NCBI GenBank assembly: GCA_029820295.1 | Contig: JALGVA010000029.1 | Coordinates: 410-41,031, forward strand | Direction of reading: 5' to 3' | Source of the DNA: Candidatus Zipacnadia bacterium | GTDB taxonomy: Bacteria; Armatimonadota; Zipacnadia; Zipacnadales; UBA5352 | Length of the DNA stretch: 40,622 bases | Part shown: positions 1 to 7,682 of the stretch, in pieces | How positions within the stretch are numbered: the stretch's first letter is position 1 | How the letters are laid out: each line of letters begins with the position of its first letter | Position numbers and translations under genes: made by a program | Notes under the pieces: model-generated | Told to the model about the DNA's origin: nothing | What the model saw: only the letters and a program-made list of their open reading frames with translations | The model's database searches: none

Positions 1-1325
1 AGGGGCCGATGCGCGAGTAGTTGCCGGAGCCCTCGGCGTGACGGTGTTCGGGGAAGAGCGTCTCGAAGACCCCCTGGTTGAAGAAGTCGGCGGCGTCGTT
101 GGGCAGGTTGTAGCCAAAGTAGCTCACTCCGCGGGAGGGGACGGAGCGGTCGTAGTCGAGCAGCAGCGCAACCGGGGAGATGATGGTGCCGCGGTCGGGA
201 TGGCGTTCGGCGAAGTCGAGCATGTCGGTCACGATGTGGCCAATGGTGGACAGCTCGGTCTGGCCGTCGCCCTCGATATCCTGCATGCAGGTCCCGGGAA
301 TGCCCTCATTGACGTAGTAGTTGGCGCCGATCAGCCAGGGCCGGTGGATGTAGTAGCGGACGTGCGGCAGGGGCAGGCCCCAGGAGTCGCCGCGGGTGCT
401 GTACCAGGCGCGCTCGATGTAGGCGTAGCGCTCGGTGGGCTCGTGACCGCGCCAGCAGACGGTGAACTTGCCCCCCGCCGAACTGCCGGTTCATCCCGCG
501 CAGGCGCGCAGCCGCGAAGGCGTCGGCGCCCTTCTCCCCTACCGCGACCGTGCCGGGCAGCGAAGCCATGTGGTAGTTGCCCACGTACATCCCCCACACC
601 AGGCAGCGGCCGACGGGGCGGTAGAATTCCTCACAGTAGATGTCCGAGAGCCGGCGCAGCTCCGGGCGCGTCCACTGGTGGTCGAGGTCGTGCAGGAAGG
701 GGAACTCCTGCTCGAGCCGTGGTATCAGGTCCTCGGCGAAGAAGCGCCTGGCTACCTCCGGGTCCCACAGGTGCATGGACGAGCCGACCCAGCGCTCGCC
801 GGTCTTGAGGTAGTGGAAGACCGGCTCGAGGCGGTAGACGGTTTCGGGCTGGCCGTCGCCGATCCACTGGTCGCCGATGATGTCCAGCAACTCCTGCGAT
901 GGCGGCGGGTTGCCCTGGAAGCGCGTGTAGAAGATGGTGTGGATGGGGTAGCCGTTGTCGAGCATGATCTCGATCATGCGGCGCATGGTCGAGTCGGGCG
1001 GGAGCTGCGCGCGCTCCTCGGGCAGGTAGTACTTGATGTAGCTGAAGTTCGTGTGCCCGGGAATGAAGCGGTCGAGCAGCCCAACCTGGCGCAGCGCGGC
1101 GAGCGAGTCCTCCTGGAACCACAGGTAGGGGCCCTGCGCGGCCATGTAGAAATCGCGCGGTCCGACCTGGCCGGTACGCCAGTAGTCGTTGAACTCCCAC
1201 GCCGTCGCGGGCTCGGCCAACGGCTCGATGCCGGGGAACTGCAGATCATGCGCGGGCGCAGGCTCCCCGGCGCAGGCGATCCCGGCGCAGACTGCCAGCA
1301 GCATCGCGGCCCAGATGGTCTTCAT
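1..1325 (-). CDS. Secreted glycoside-hydrolase-like protein, 3' end outside window, frameshifted
   Basis: The ATG at 1325 opens a protein with a clear signal peptide (basic start, hydrophobic run, cleavage near CAG/EP at about residue 20). The rest reads as an alpha/beta protein rich in aromatic residues, in the style of secreted glycosidase-like TIM barrels; I cannot name a family. The frame breaks at a run of six C at 471-476 (six G in the coding sense). Removing one base gives an uninterrupted reading that continues convincingly (KFTVCWRGHEPTERYAYIE and so on) to base 1 with no stop, about 440 codons in total. Seen directly: both halves are coding-like and the break is exactly at a homopolymer. 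Inference: a sequencing or assembly indel is more likely than a dead gene. It is the last visible gene of a minus-strand series, 25 bases after the preceding stop. Confidence 0.75.
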
Positions 1326-1350
1326 GCTCAGACCTCACCGGCGGCTCAAC

Positions 1351-1818
1351 TCAGGGGCCGGACTCCTCCTGTCCGCACACCTCCACCAGCGCGGCGTAGT
1401 GCGGTGAACCGAGGAAGCGCGCGGCCGCCTCACGCGCCGCCACCTCATGCGGGGCGTCGTACATCCCTGCCAGCCCGCGCCGGCGCCACTCGCGCAGGAA
1501 GCGCACGCTCCAGCGCACCGCCCCGGCGCGGCGGTAGTCGCGCACATGCCACAACTCGTGCGCGACGGTGTTCGCGTGCGCGGGCACCACGATCTCGTTC
1601 AGATATTGGTATGCCGCCTCGCGCCCGGCCGGGTAGATCACGTGGCCGGTCCATGCCCAGGCCGATGCCGGGCGATACCACTTCGCGACTCCGTCGGCGA
1701 ACGTGCCGGGGCGCACCTGCCAGAAGCGCACGCGGCCGAAGTCGTCGCGGAAGACCTCACCGATGGCCGCGATCAGCCGCGCGTCGATCTCGTCGGTGAC
1801 CTCGCGCAGGCCCAGCAC
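1351..1818 (-). CDS. Small zincin-like protein with HELWH motif
   Basis: A 155-residue protein with HELWH at residues 87-91, preceded by a small/hydrophobic stretch (ANTVA), the layout of a zinc-metallopeptidase active-site helix (HExxH). About 35 residues later an acidic segment (YDAPHEVAAREAA) could supply the third zinc ligand, as in DUF4157-type and related small zincins whose motif is usually HELxHVxQ. There is no signal peptide, so it is predicted cytosolic unless exported another way. The start is a GTG with only a weak ribosome-binding site, so the true start is not firm. It sits 23 bases after the beta-propeller gene and 25 before the glycosidase-like gene, suggesting one operon. Protease activity is inferred from the motif alone. 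Confidence 0.7.
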   Translation of the reverse strand: MLGLREVTDEIDARLIAAIGEVFRDDFGRVRFWQVRPGTFADGVAKWYRPASAWAWTGHVIYPAGREAAYQYLNEIVVPAHANTVAHELWHVRDYRRAGAVRWSVRFLREWRRRGLAGMYDAPHEVAAREAAARFLGSPHYAALVEVCGQEESGP

Positions 1819-1841
1819 ACCCGCGACCGCCCGCTTCAGAC

Positions 1842-4037
1842 TCAGTCGATCTTCACCCAGTCGATGCCCTGCTTCACGTAGGTGCCGCCGCGCTCAGGCG
1901 AGGCGGTGTGATGGCCGCCACGCTCGGTCCACAGCCTAACCGGCGTGCCCTTGATGAACCACCAGTGCTCCCGCTCGGCGCCGCCGCGGTACGAGATCGC
2001 CTCGGTGATGAAGCCGTCGGCGTCGAACAGCTCCAGGCTCTGCTGCACGCCGTCACGGTCCCGGTACTCGCGGCTGACGAGACGCCTATCCGCGTAGAAG
2101 GTGCGGCGGATGGCGAGGCCGTCGGGCGTGAGGTCGTGGCGCCGCACCAGTACGCCCGCCTCGTACCACTCCCGGTGGATGACGCCATCGTAGAGGTGCA
2201 CGATCTCACGCACCGCCTCGGGCGCGGCCATCGCCTCGTCGCGTGTCGCGCCCTCGCCATCGATCAGCCAGCGGTCGGCGGTCCAGGAGAAGTCATCCGG
2301 CGGCTCGGGCAGCGCCGCCAGCCCGGTGGCCGCGGCGATGCGCACCTCGTTCGACGGCTTGCTCTCGAGGCCCGACTGCTCGACCGCGATGGCCGAGTAC
2401 GCGCCCACGCCCGGCAGGTCGAAGGTCGCCCCCGGCGCGAGCGGCTCGCTGGTGATGCGCTCACCGTTGCGCAGCAGGTGGTAGCCAGCGGTCTCGAAGT
2501 GCAGTTCGCCGGGGATCAGCTCGATGCCGCCGCCCTCGCTCTCGCGCAGCCACGGCCGGTCGGGGCGGCGCGCCACCGCGACGTAGACGTCGGTCTGCCG
2601 CTGCCAGATGAGCGGCGAGTCGCGATCGGGGAAATCCTCGCGGGTGAAGCGCGCGGGCGCCTCCATCTCCGCGATCTGCTCGTCCGGGATCATGCGCGTG
2701 TCGAAGCTGGTGACGACCCGGCCCGGCCGCAGGTCACTCGGGAACTCGCTGCGCTCACGGCGCTGCTCGTCCGTCCACTCGGCGATGGCCGCCGGTCCGG
2801 TGCGGTACATGCCGCGCGTGAGGCCCTCGAAGGTCGTCTCGGTCTTGCGTTCGTAGCCGATGACCTCGGTGCGGATGCTCAGCCGGCCCTGCTCGGGGAA
2901 GCCCTCGGTCGAGTCCACGTGGATGCCGGGGCCGGTTTCGGGCGACGAGACCTCGCTGATGGTGGCGATGGGGCCGTCGCGCAGGTCGTAGCAGCTCACG
3001 AAGCAGATCTTGGTGCCATCGGGGCTGCCCTTGGCGTCGTTGTCGTAGTAGGCGCTGTCGCCGGAGTACTGGAAGGCCGGCGAGTCGTGGATGTATGACA
3101 GTGCCATGGGCAGCACCACGTGGCCATCGCCCGAGCGCGTGTCGGCGATGACGATGGCCCCGGTGGCGCCGCTGCCGACGATGTAGCGATCGGTGCTGCC
3201 GCCGCGGCAGATGTCGCCGCAGCCGATGGCGGTCAGGAAGTGCCAGTTGCTCGGGAAGGGCTCGTCCCAGCGCCGCCCGCGCATCTGCTGGTTGCCGAAC
3301 ATGTACCAGTCGCCGCCGCCCGACCACGACTGGTGGCACTGCTGGAGGCAGGTGCTGGCGACGGCCAGGTCGCCGCCGTCTGGGTCAAAGAACAGGCGCG
3401 TGGGCTTGAAGGGCTCGAAATAGTTGCTGATGCGCGTGTACACTCGCGGATGGCCGGGGTTGGCCTCAAGCTGCCCGCCGAGCGGGATCGGCTCCGGGAC
3501 GCCGCCGCGGATGGGTACCCGCGCCCCCGGAGCGGAGGAGCCGTCGGGCATGGTGACCGCGCTGGCGTAGATCCAGGTGTCCGTGAAGTCCACACTGCCC
3601 AGGTAGCTGGACCGGCCGCGGAGCGTCTCCACGCGATCGGTGGCCATGTCCCAGCACTTGATGTCCCACAGTGCGCTGTCCTCCTCGCGCTGCACGAAGA
3701 GCAGCCACGGCTGCGCGTTGGCCCAGCGTGGGGTGTTGGCGCGCGCGAAGCTGCGCACCACCTCGCCGGTCGCCACGTCGATCACGCGCACGAACGGCCC
3801 GCCATCGCCCGAGGGGTTGAAGGCCCGCGAGCGCGTCGTGCACACGTAGCGGCCGTCGGGGCTCCAGCAGTCGCGGATGTGGTAGTTGGCCCAGTCGCGC
3901 CACGACGGGTCGTTGGTCAGCCGCCACAACTCGGTGTCGGTGTCCTGCGGCGGCATGAAGCGCTCGACCTCGGCATGCGCCGCACAGAGCACGACCAGCA
4001 GCGCGATCGTCACCAGCGTCGCCCGCACCGGGATCAC
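1842..4037 (-). CDS. Secreted TolB/WD40-like beta-propeller protein with YwqK-like tail
   Basis: I place the start at the GTG at 4037. It overlaps the upstream stop (GTGA), has a strong GGAGGGGG immediately before it, and begins a signal peptide (VRATLVTIALLVVLCAAHAE). A second in-frame GTG at 4028 is possible. The 731-residue product has TolB-like propeller blades in its first half (SPDGRYVCTTRS; SPDGTKICFVS), an Ig/FnIII-like segment around residues 520-590, and a C-terminal run of YwqK/MORN-style strands (DGVIHREWYEAG, DGLAIRRTFYADRRLVSREY). TolB-type propellers mediate protein contacts or substrate reading in the periplasm. Here the exact role is unknown; export is the only firm inference. 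Confidence 0.8.
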   Translation of the reverse strand: MIPVRATLVTIALLVVLCAAHAEVERFMPPQDTDTELWRLTNDPSWRDWANYHIRDCWSPDGRYVCTTRSRAFNPSGDGGPFVRVIDVATGEVVRSFARANTPRWANAQPWLLFVQREEDSALWDIKCWDMATDRVETLRGRSSYLGSVDFTDTWIYASAVTMPDGSSAPGARVPIRGGVPEPIPLGGQLEANPGHPRVYTRISNYFEPFKPTRLFFDPDGGDLAVASTCLQQCHQSWSGGGDWYMFGNQQMRGRRWDEPFPSNWHFLTAIGCGDICRGGSTDRYIVGSGATGAIVIADTRSGDGHVVLPMALSYIHDSPAFQYSGDSAYYDNDAKGSPDGTKICFVSCYDLRDGPIATISEVSSPETGPGIHVDSTEGFPEQGRLSIRTEVIGYERKTETTFEGLTRGMYRTGPAAIAEWTDEQRRERSEFPSDLRPGRVVTSFDTRMIPDEQIAEMEAPARFTREDFPDRDSPLIWQRQTDVYVAVARRPDRPWLRESEGGGIELIPGELHFETAGYHLLRNGERITSEPLAPGATFDLPGVGAYSAIAVEQSGLESKPSNEVRIAAATGLAALPEPPDDFSWTADRWLIDGEGATRDEAMAAPEAVREIVHLYDGVIHREWYEAGVLVRRHDLTPDGLAIRRTFYADRRLVSREYRDRDGVQQSLELFDADGFITEAISYRGGAEREHWWFIKGTPVRLWTERGGHHTASPERGGTYVKQGIDWVKID

Positions 4038-5311
4038 TCCCCCTCCGTGAGCGGCACCAGCGTCAGGTAGTCGAGCGCCATGCCGTCGCCGAGGTTGGTC
4101 ATGCGCAGCGTGTGCTTCCCCGCCGAGAGCTGCACCGCCGGCCCCAGGCGGGCGATGCGCCAGTGGGCCTCGGTCACGCCGTAGCCGCCGGTCGGGGCGA
4201 AAGCAAGGTCGTCGAAGGCCGGGTCGGGTGAGGCGCCGTCGATGGTGAGCGCGCGGTGCGGGTCCTGCCCGCCGGAGCCGTAGCGCGCGTAGATGGCGTA
4301 ACGCCCCGCCTGGGGCACGCTGAACTGCCACTGCAGCCGGTGACCGAGGTCCTGGTGCCACTTGGTGACCATGCGGCCGACGTTGTGGCCGCGATCGGTG
4401 ACTTCGACCGTGCCGCCCTCCTGGGCGGCGAAGTCCTCGGCCTGGATGAGGATCATGCCCGGGACCGGGGCCTCGTGCGGCGCGGGCGGATCGATCGTGG
4501 CCTCCGCGGAAGCGGTGTTGCCCTCGCGGTCCTCGACCTCGACGGACACCGCGAAGGCCGCGAAGTCGCTCACCGGCAGATCGAGGTCGGGGCCCTGCAC
4601 GGCGCGCCCATCGGGGAGCCGCCAGGTGACGCGCGCGATGTCCCCGTCGGGATCGCTTGCGGCCGCGTGCAGGCGCAGGCGATCGCCGGGCCGCAGGATG
4701 GTCTCGCCCTCGATCTCCACGCGCGGCTTCGACGGCTCGAACAGGTCCCAGGGGGCGAAGGCGACCCAGCGCGCGTCCTCGCCCGGCGTGATGGTCGCCT
4801 CACCGGCCTCGGGGAACTCCAGCCGCTCGCCGGAGGGGTGCCGGAAGACCGCGCCGGGGGTCTCGCCCACCAGCACCGTGACCGGCTCATCCAGGGCCAG
4901 CATGAACGGGTGGAAGGCCGACCAGAGGCGCCACGGGCCGCCGAGCGCCGGGACCTCGAGCGTCAGGTAGCCCAGGGGCGGGCGGTCGATGCGCCAGTGG
5001 CCGGGCTCGCGCGGCGCGACGGTCTCGCCGGCCGGGTCGGTGAGCGCCGCACCCGCGACGGGCAGGCGATTCTCGTCGGGGCCGAGCAGCCACAGGTCGA
5101 GCGGCGGTCCGAGCCGCAACGCCGTGACCGGCCCGCCCTGGCCGAGGTCGGGCAGCGGCTGGGAGAGGATGCGGAAGCGCAGCGCCTGATCGCCGGTGAA
5201 GCTGACGGTCATGCCGCGCACGAACTCCCCACCGGTGAGCGCGGCATCGTCATCGGCGGCCACCAGTGCGCAGGCCGCGACGAGTGCGGTCACAATGCAC
5301 AGGGACCTCAT
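4034..5311 (-). CDS. Secreted PKD-like / CBM6-35-like carbohydrate-binding protein
   Basis: A 425-residue exported protein. The signal peptide (MRSLCIVTALVAACALVAAD) is followed by a beta-rich region, then an Ig/PKD-like module at about 195-275 (DPDGDIARVTWRLPDG). A C-terminal jelly-roll at about 285-420 starts with IQAEDF and carries GRYAIYARYGSGG and LDYLTLVPL, the hallmarks of CBM6/CBM35-like domains that bind glycans. No catalytic domain is evident, so it is probably an adhesion or substrate-capture protein. A plausible ribosome-binding site (GAAGGGAT) lies about nine bases before the ATG. It is the first gene of the minus-strand series and its stop overlaps the next start (GTGA), implying translational coupling with the propeller protein. 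Confidence 0.8.
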   Translation of the reverse strand: MRSLCIVTALVAACALVAADDDAALTGGEFVRGMTVSFTGDQALRFRILSQPLPDLGQGGPVTALRLGPPLDLWLLGPDENRLPVAGAALTDPAGETVAPREPGHWRIDRPPLGYLTLEVPALGGPWRLWSAFHPFMLALDEPVTVLVGETPGAVFRHPSGERLEFPEAGEATITPGEDARWVAFAPWDLFEPSKPRVEIEGETILRPGDRLRLHAAASDPDGDIARVTWRLPDGRAVQGPDLDLPVSDFAAFAVSVEVEDREGNTASAEATIDPPAPHEAPVPGMILIQAEDFAAQEGGTVEVTDRGHNVGRMVTKWHQDLGHRLQWQFSVPQAGRYAIYARYGSGGQDPHRALTIDGASPDPAFDDLAFAPTGGYGVTEAHWRIARLGPAVQLSAGKHTLRMTNLGDGMALDYLTLVPLTEGE

Positions 5312-5528
5312 GGGCGCTCATCCCTTCAGCGTGCGGGAATCGCCCGTCTGACGTCCTTTCGTCGCGCACGCGTCAGTCGCCTGCCGCCCTTGCCGCTGGT
5401 CCCGGACGCGACCGCTAACACGGCTACGGGAGGGAGACGCCGTCGCCGATCCGGGAGGACCGCCGCAGGCGGGCGGGAAATGCCGGAAGGCAGACGGACA
5501 CGAGCGCGCACTGAGGGGCAAGGAACCG

Positions 5529-5867
5529 ATGGCCGACAAGCACGCGAGGACGCTGGAGGAGGCGCTGGCGGACGTCACTGCACGTGTGCATCGCTACGCC
5601 GAACACGGTCCGTACCGGCTCTTCCCGGACGACGTGGTCATCAGCAATCTCCTCGCGAAGATGGCCCGCAACCTGGTGGAGCATGGGGCGGCGTACTGCC
5701 CCTGCCGCCCGGTCACCGGCGATCCGGCTCGCGATCGCCTGAACCTGTGCCCCTGCCGCGTGCACCACAAGGAGATCGCGCGCGATGGGCATTGCGAGTG
5801 CCGGCTCTACGTCAGCGAGGACTACCTGCGACAGCGTGAGGCGGCACGTGCCGAACAGGAGGGCTGA
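5529..5867 (+). CDS. Ferredoxin:thioredoxin reductase-type catalytic subunit
   Basis: A 112-residue protein with the FTR catalytic-subunit cysteine signature: CPC at 57-59, CPC at 74-76 and CEC at 89-91. By analogy with the cyanobacterial enzyme, C57, C74, C76 and C89 would hold the [4Fe-4S] cluster and C59/C91 would form the redox-active disulfide that reduces a thioredoxin-fold partner using ferredoxin electrons. The spacings (14 and 12 residues) differ from the classical 16 and 8, and the last motif has Glu where plant-type enzymes have the CHC histidine. No variable (alpha) subunit or ferredoxin gene is visible. The start ATG follows AAGGA at six bases. It ends two bases before a thioredoxin-fold gene, which is therefore its likely partner. 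Confidence 0.88.
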   Translation: MADKHARTLEEALADVTARVHRYAEHGPYRLFPDDVVISNLLAKMARNLVEHGAAYCPCRPVTGDPARDRLNLCPCRVHHKEIARDGHCECRLYVSEDYLRQREAARAEQEG

Positions 5868-5869
5868 CG

Positions 5870-6400
5870 ATGGCGATTTCGGTCGGAAGCAAGGCGCCGG
5901 ACTTCGACCTGCCGGGCGTGGATGGTGAGACATACTCTCTCGGCAGCTTCGCGGACGCCGACGCGGTCGTGGTCATCTTTTCGTGCAACCACTGCCCGTA
6001 CGTGGTGGCGAACGAGGACCGCATGGTCCAGATCCAGGCCGACTACGCCGATCGCGGCGTGCGGCTCGTGGCGATCTGCTCCAACGACGCGGCGAAGTAC
6101 CCCGCCGACAGCTTCGATGCGATGAAGGCACGCGCGCAGGAGAAGGGCTTCAACTTCCCCTACCTGCGCGATGAGACCCAGGAGGTGGCGCGCGCCTGGG
6201 GCGCAAGCGTCACGCCCGAGGTGTTCCTGCTGGGCCCCGAGGGCACCGTGGTGTATCATGGGCGCATAGACGACAACGCGATGGCGCCCACCGCCGTCGG
6301 GCGGCATGACCTGCGTGAGGCGCTCGACGAACTGCTGGCGGGCGAGGACATCTCGGTGCCGAGGACCGAGCCGGTCGGCTGCACCATCAAGTGGAAGTAG
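5870..6400 (+). CDS. PRX_like1-type thioredoxin-fold redoxin
   Basis: A 176-residue protein with an AhpC/TSA-thioredoxin fold. The N-terminal GSKAPDFDLPGVDG is typical of redoxins. The active site is SCNHCPYV at 38-45 (a CxxC pair, C39 and C42), characteristic of the PRX_like1 subgroup. A cis-proline region SVTPEVFLL and a GPEG turn follow. No signal peptide is present, so it is cytosolic. The gene starts two bases after the FTR-type gene, so co-translation is very likely. Inference: the FTR-type protein reduces the C39-C42 disulfide. Whether the redoxin acts as peroxidase or disulfide reductase cannot be told from sequence. Confidence 0.92.
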   Translation: MAISVGSKAPDFDLPGVDGETYSLGSFADADAVVVIFSCNHCPYVVANEDRMVQIQADYADRGVRLVAICSNDAAKYPADSFDAMKARAQEKGFNFPYLRDETQEVARAWGASVTPEVFLLGPEGTVVYHGRIDDNAMAPTAVGRHDLREALDELLAGEDISVPRTEPVGCTIKWK

Positions 6401-6422
6401 GCCCAGGGAGGAGTGAGGGCCG

Positions 6423-6992
6423 ATGACCACGCTGGCGATCGTGCTGGGCAGCTTCGCGACAGGGGGGATGGCCGGCCTGCTGGCGGGCAACGCGCTCAGC
6501 GGCTGCCTCGGCGGCGGCTGAGGGGACCCGACGCCAGGCTACTGCGGGCTCGTGGGGCTCGCGGTGGGGCTGGCGCTCGGCCTCCGGGTGAGGCCGCCGC
6601 ATATGCTGACGAGAGCCGGTCAGGCACTGCTTGCGCCGGGCGCGGTGCTGTGCCTCGCCAGCGTGCTGACGTTGCTGCAGGCGCTGTCGGCAGGCTACCC
6701 GGCGCGGGAGTTCGTCGTCTTCCTCGCCGCCGGCCTGTCGATGGCGGCCGCCGGTGTCGGCCTGTGGCGCGGTGCGCGCTGGGGATGGCCGCTGGCGATC
6801 GTCGCCGCGGGCGTCTGGGGCGTCGCCTCGCTGGTGATGGTGGTGACGGTCGGCCGTCCGCTCGTGCTGATGTATACTATCGGCCCGGCGCTGCTGTGCA
6901 CGGGCGTGGCGGTGGCGACGCGCGAGGCGCGGCATGACGTGGCGCCGCCCCCGCCGCCTCGGCGGCGGATCATGCGGGGAGGGGCGCACTGA
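6423..6992 (+). pseudogene. Polytopic membrane protein interrupted by in-frame TGA
   Basis: From the ATG at 6423 the frame encodes a hydrophobic segment and then meets TGA at 6519-6521, after GCLGGG. The same frame then runs open to 6992 and encodes about five further membrane segments, ending in a proline- and arginine-rich tail (PPPPPRRR). Read through, it is a coherent protein of about 189 residues with roughly six membrane segments. Options are a single-base nonsense change (for example GGA or TGG to TGA), a sequencing error, recoding, or re-initiation downstream at GTG 6552 or ATG 6603. TGA is a normal stop elsewhere in the window, so global reassignment is excluded. I do not recognise the family. 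It follows the redoxin gene by 22 bases and may share its transcript. Confidence 0.5.
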
Positions 6993-7004
6993 CCCGCGGG
7001 GCGA

Positions 7005-7082
7005 TCAGGGCAGGATGCGGCCCGCGAGGATATAGAGGCCGATGGCGACCACCAGCCCGACCACGATGCCCAGTTGAGCACG
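7005..7082 (-). pseudogene. Possible remnant of a small membrane protein
   Basis: On the minus strand an open segment bounded by TGA at 7083-7085 and TGA at 7005-7007 reads QLGIVVGLVVAIGLYILAGR followed by ILP. It is a well-formed membrane helix with a short polar end, but no start codon with a ribosome-binding site is visible. It looks like the 3' end of a lost gene, or a very short membrane peptide from the internal GTG. Too short for a firm call. Confidence 0.25.
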
Positions 7083-7144
7083 TCATGTGCAGCCAACCCC
7101 GGGCCCACGGCGCCGTTGGCCGTACGGAGGGGCTGCTCCCAGGG

Positions 7145-7273
7145 GCGGCTGCTGCGCAGCCGCAACGAGGAGTGCGAGGGACGGAGCGGAGCGACGCCCC
7201 TCGCAGCTTCCATGTCCGAACGGCGGGCCGGGATGGAACCTGACGCCTGCGAAGCGCAGCCGCCCAGGCGTCA
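7145..7273. repeat. Three successive inverted repeats (REP-like hairpins)
   Basis: Three perfect inverted repeats follow each other: GCGGCTGC-TGC-GCAGCCGC at 7145-7163 (8 bp, 3-base loop), TGCGAGGG at 7173-7180 with CCCTCGCA at 7198-7205 (8 bp), and TGACGCCTG at 7241-7249 with CAGGCGTCA at 7265-7273 (9 bp). The density is well above the neighbouring intergenic DNA. They resemble repetitive extragenic palindromes, but copy number elsewhere in the genome cannot be seen. Confidence 0.5.
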
Positions 7274-7398
7274 CTGCTCGCGCCTGCGGCGCTCGCAGCG
7301 GCCCCTCCGAACGAGTCGCGCCAACGCCATCGGCGTGCGTGCGTGCCCTCGGCGAGAACCACGCCCGCGCCGAGATGTGGGAAATGCATAGCCCGCCT

Positions 7399-7447
7399 GC
7401 GCACCGCAGGTGCGCTCAAGGAGAAGGGGGCCCGACGCAGTCGGGCC
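7399..7447. repeat. Two GCA-loop hairpins
   Basis: GCGCACC-GCA-GGTGCGC at 7399-7415 (7 bp) and GGCCCGAC-GCA-GTCGGGCC at 7429-7447 (8 bp) are perfect palindromes, both with a GCA loop; the hairpin at 7145-7163 has the complementary TGC loop. The flanks (GGAGAAGGG, GGGGGTGAG) look like common intergenic repeat sequence. Neither is followed by a T-run, so they are not obvious terminators. Confidence 0.5.
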
Positions 7448-7682
7448 GGGGGTGAGAAGGTCGTCCCACGGCGCCCTCGCGCTGTCTACCCACAATCTCA
7501 GGACGCGCTCCCGGGCCGTGGGCACAGCCACCGCCGAACGGCAACGGCACCATCGCCAACGGCGCCGGCAGAAGGGATGCCTGCCCCACAAGCGGCACCG
7601 GACGGTCCCCTCAGCAGGTCCTGCCCCACTGTGCGGTGAATTCCGGTACGCCGCAGCAGCCGACCCCAGGGAGCGATCGACC

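Larger units (their letters stand above)
7083..7682. other. Gene-poor stretch of about 600 bases
   Basis: No reading frame here looks like protein: the possible translations are arginine/proline/alanine-rich shadows without ribosome-binding sites. The left half holds a cluster of perfect inverted repeats, listed separately. The right half (7450-7680) has a short direct repeat, CTGCCCCAC at 7581-7589 and 7621-7629, and ends with the ribosome-binding site of the dehydrogenase gene. I see no recognisable RNA family and no convincing promoter. Confidence 0.6.

Noticed and set aside
5318-5528. Minus-strand frames between the CBM gene and the FTR-type gene
   Set aside because: They lack start signals and look like GC-driven chance; the region is a divergent intergenic gap without a clear promoter.
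6413-6937. Alternative plus frame over the membrane gene
   Set aside because: Arg/Ala-rich out-of-frame translation without membrane segments; it is a shadow of 6423-6992.
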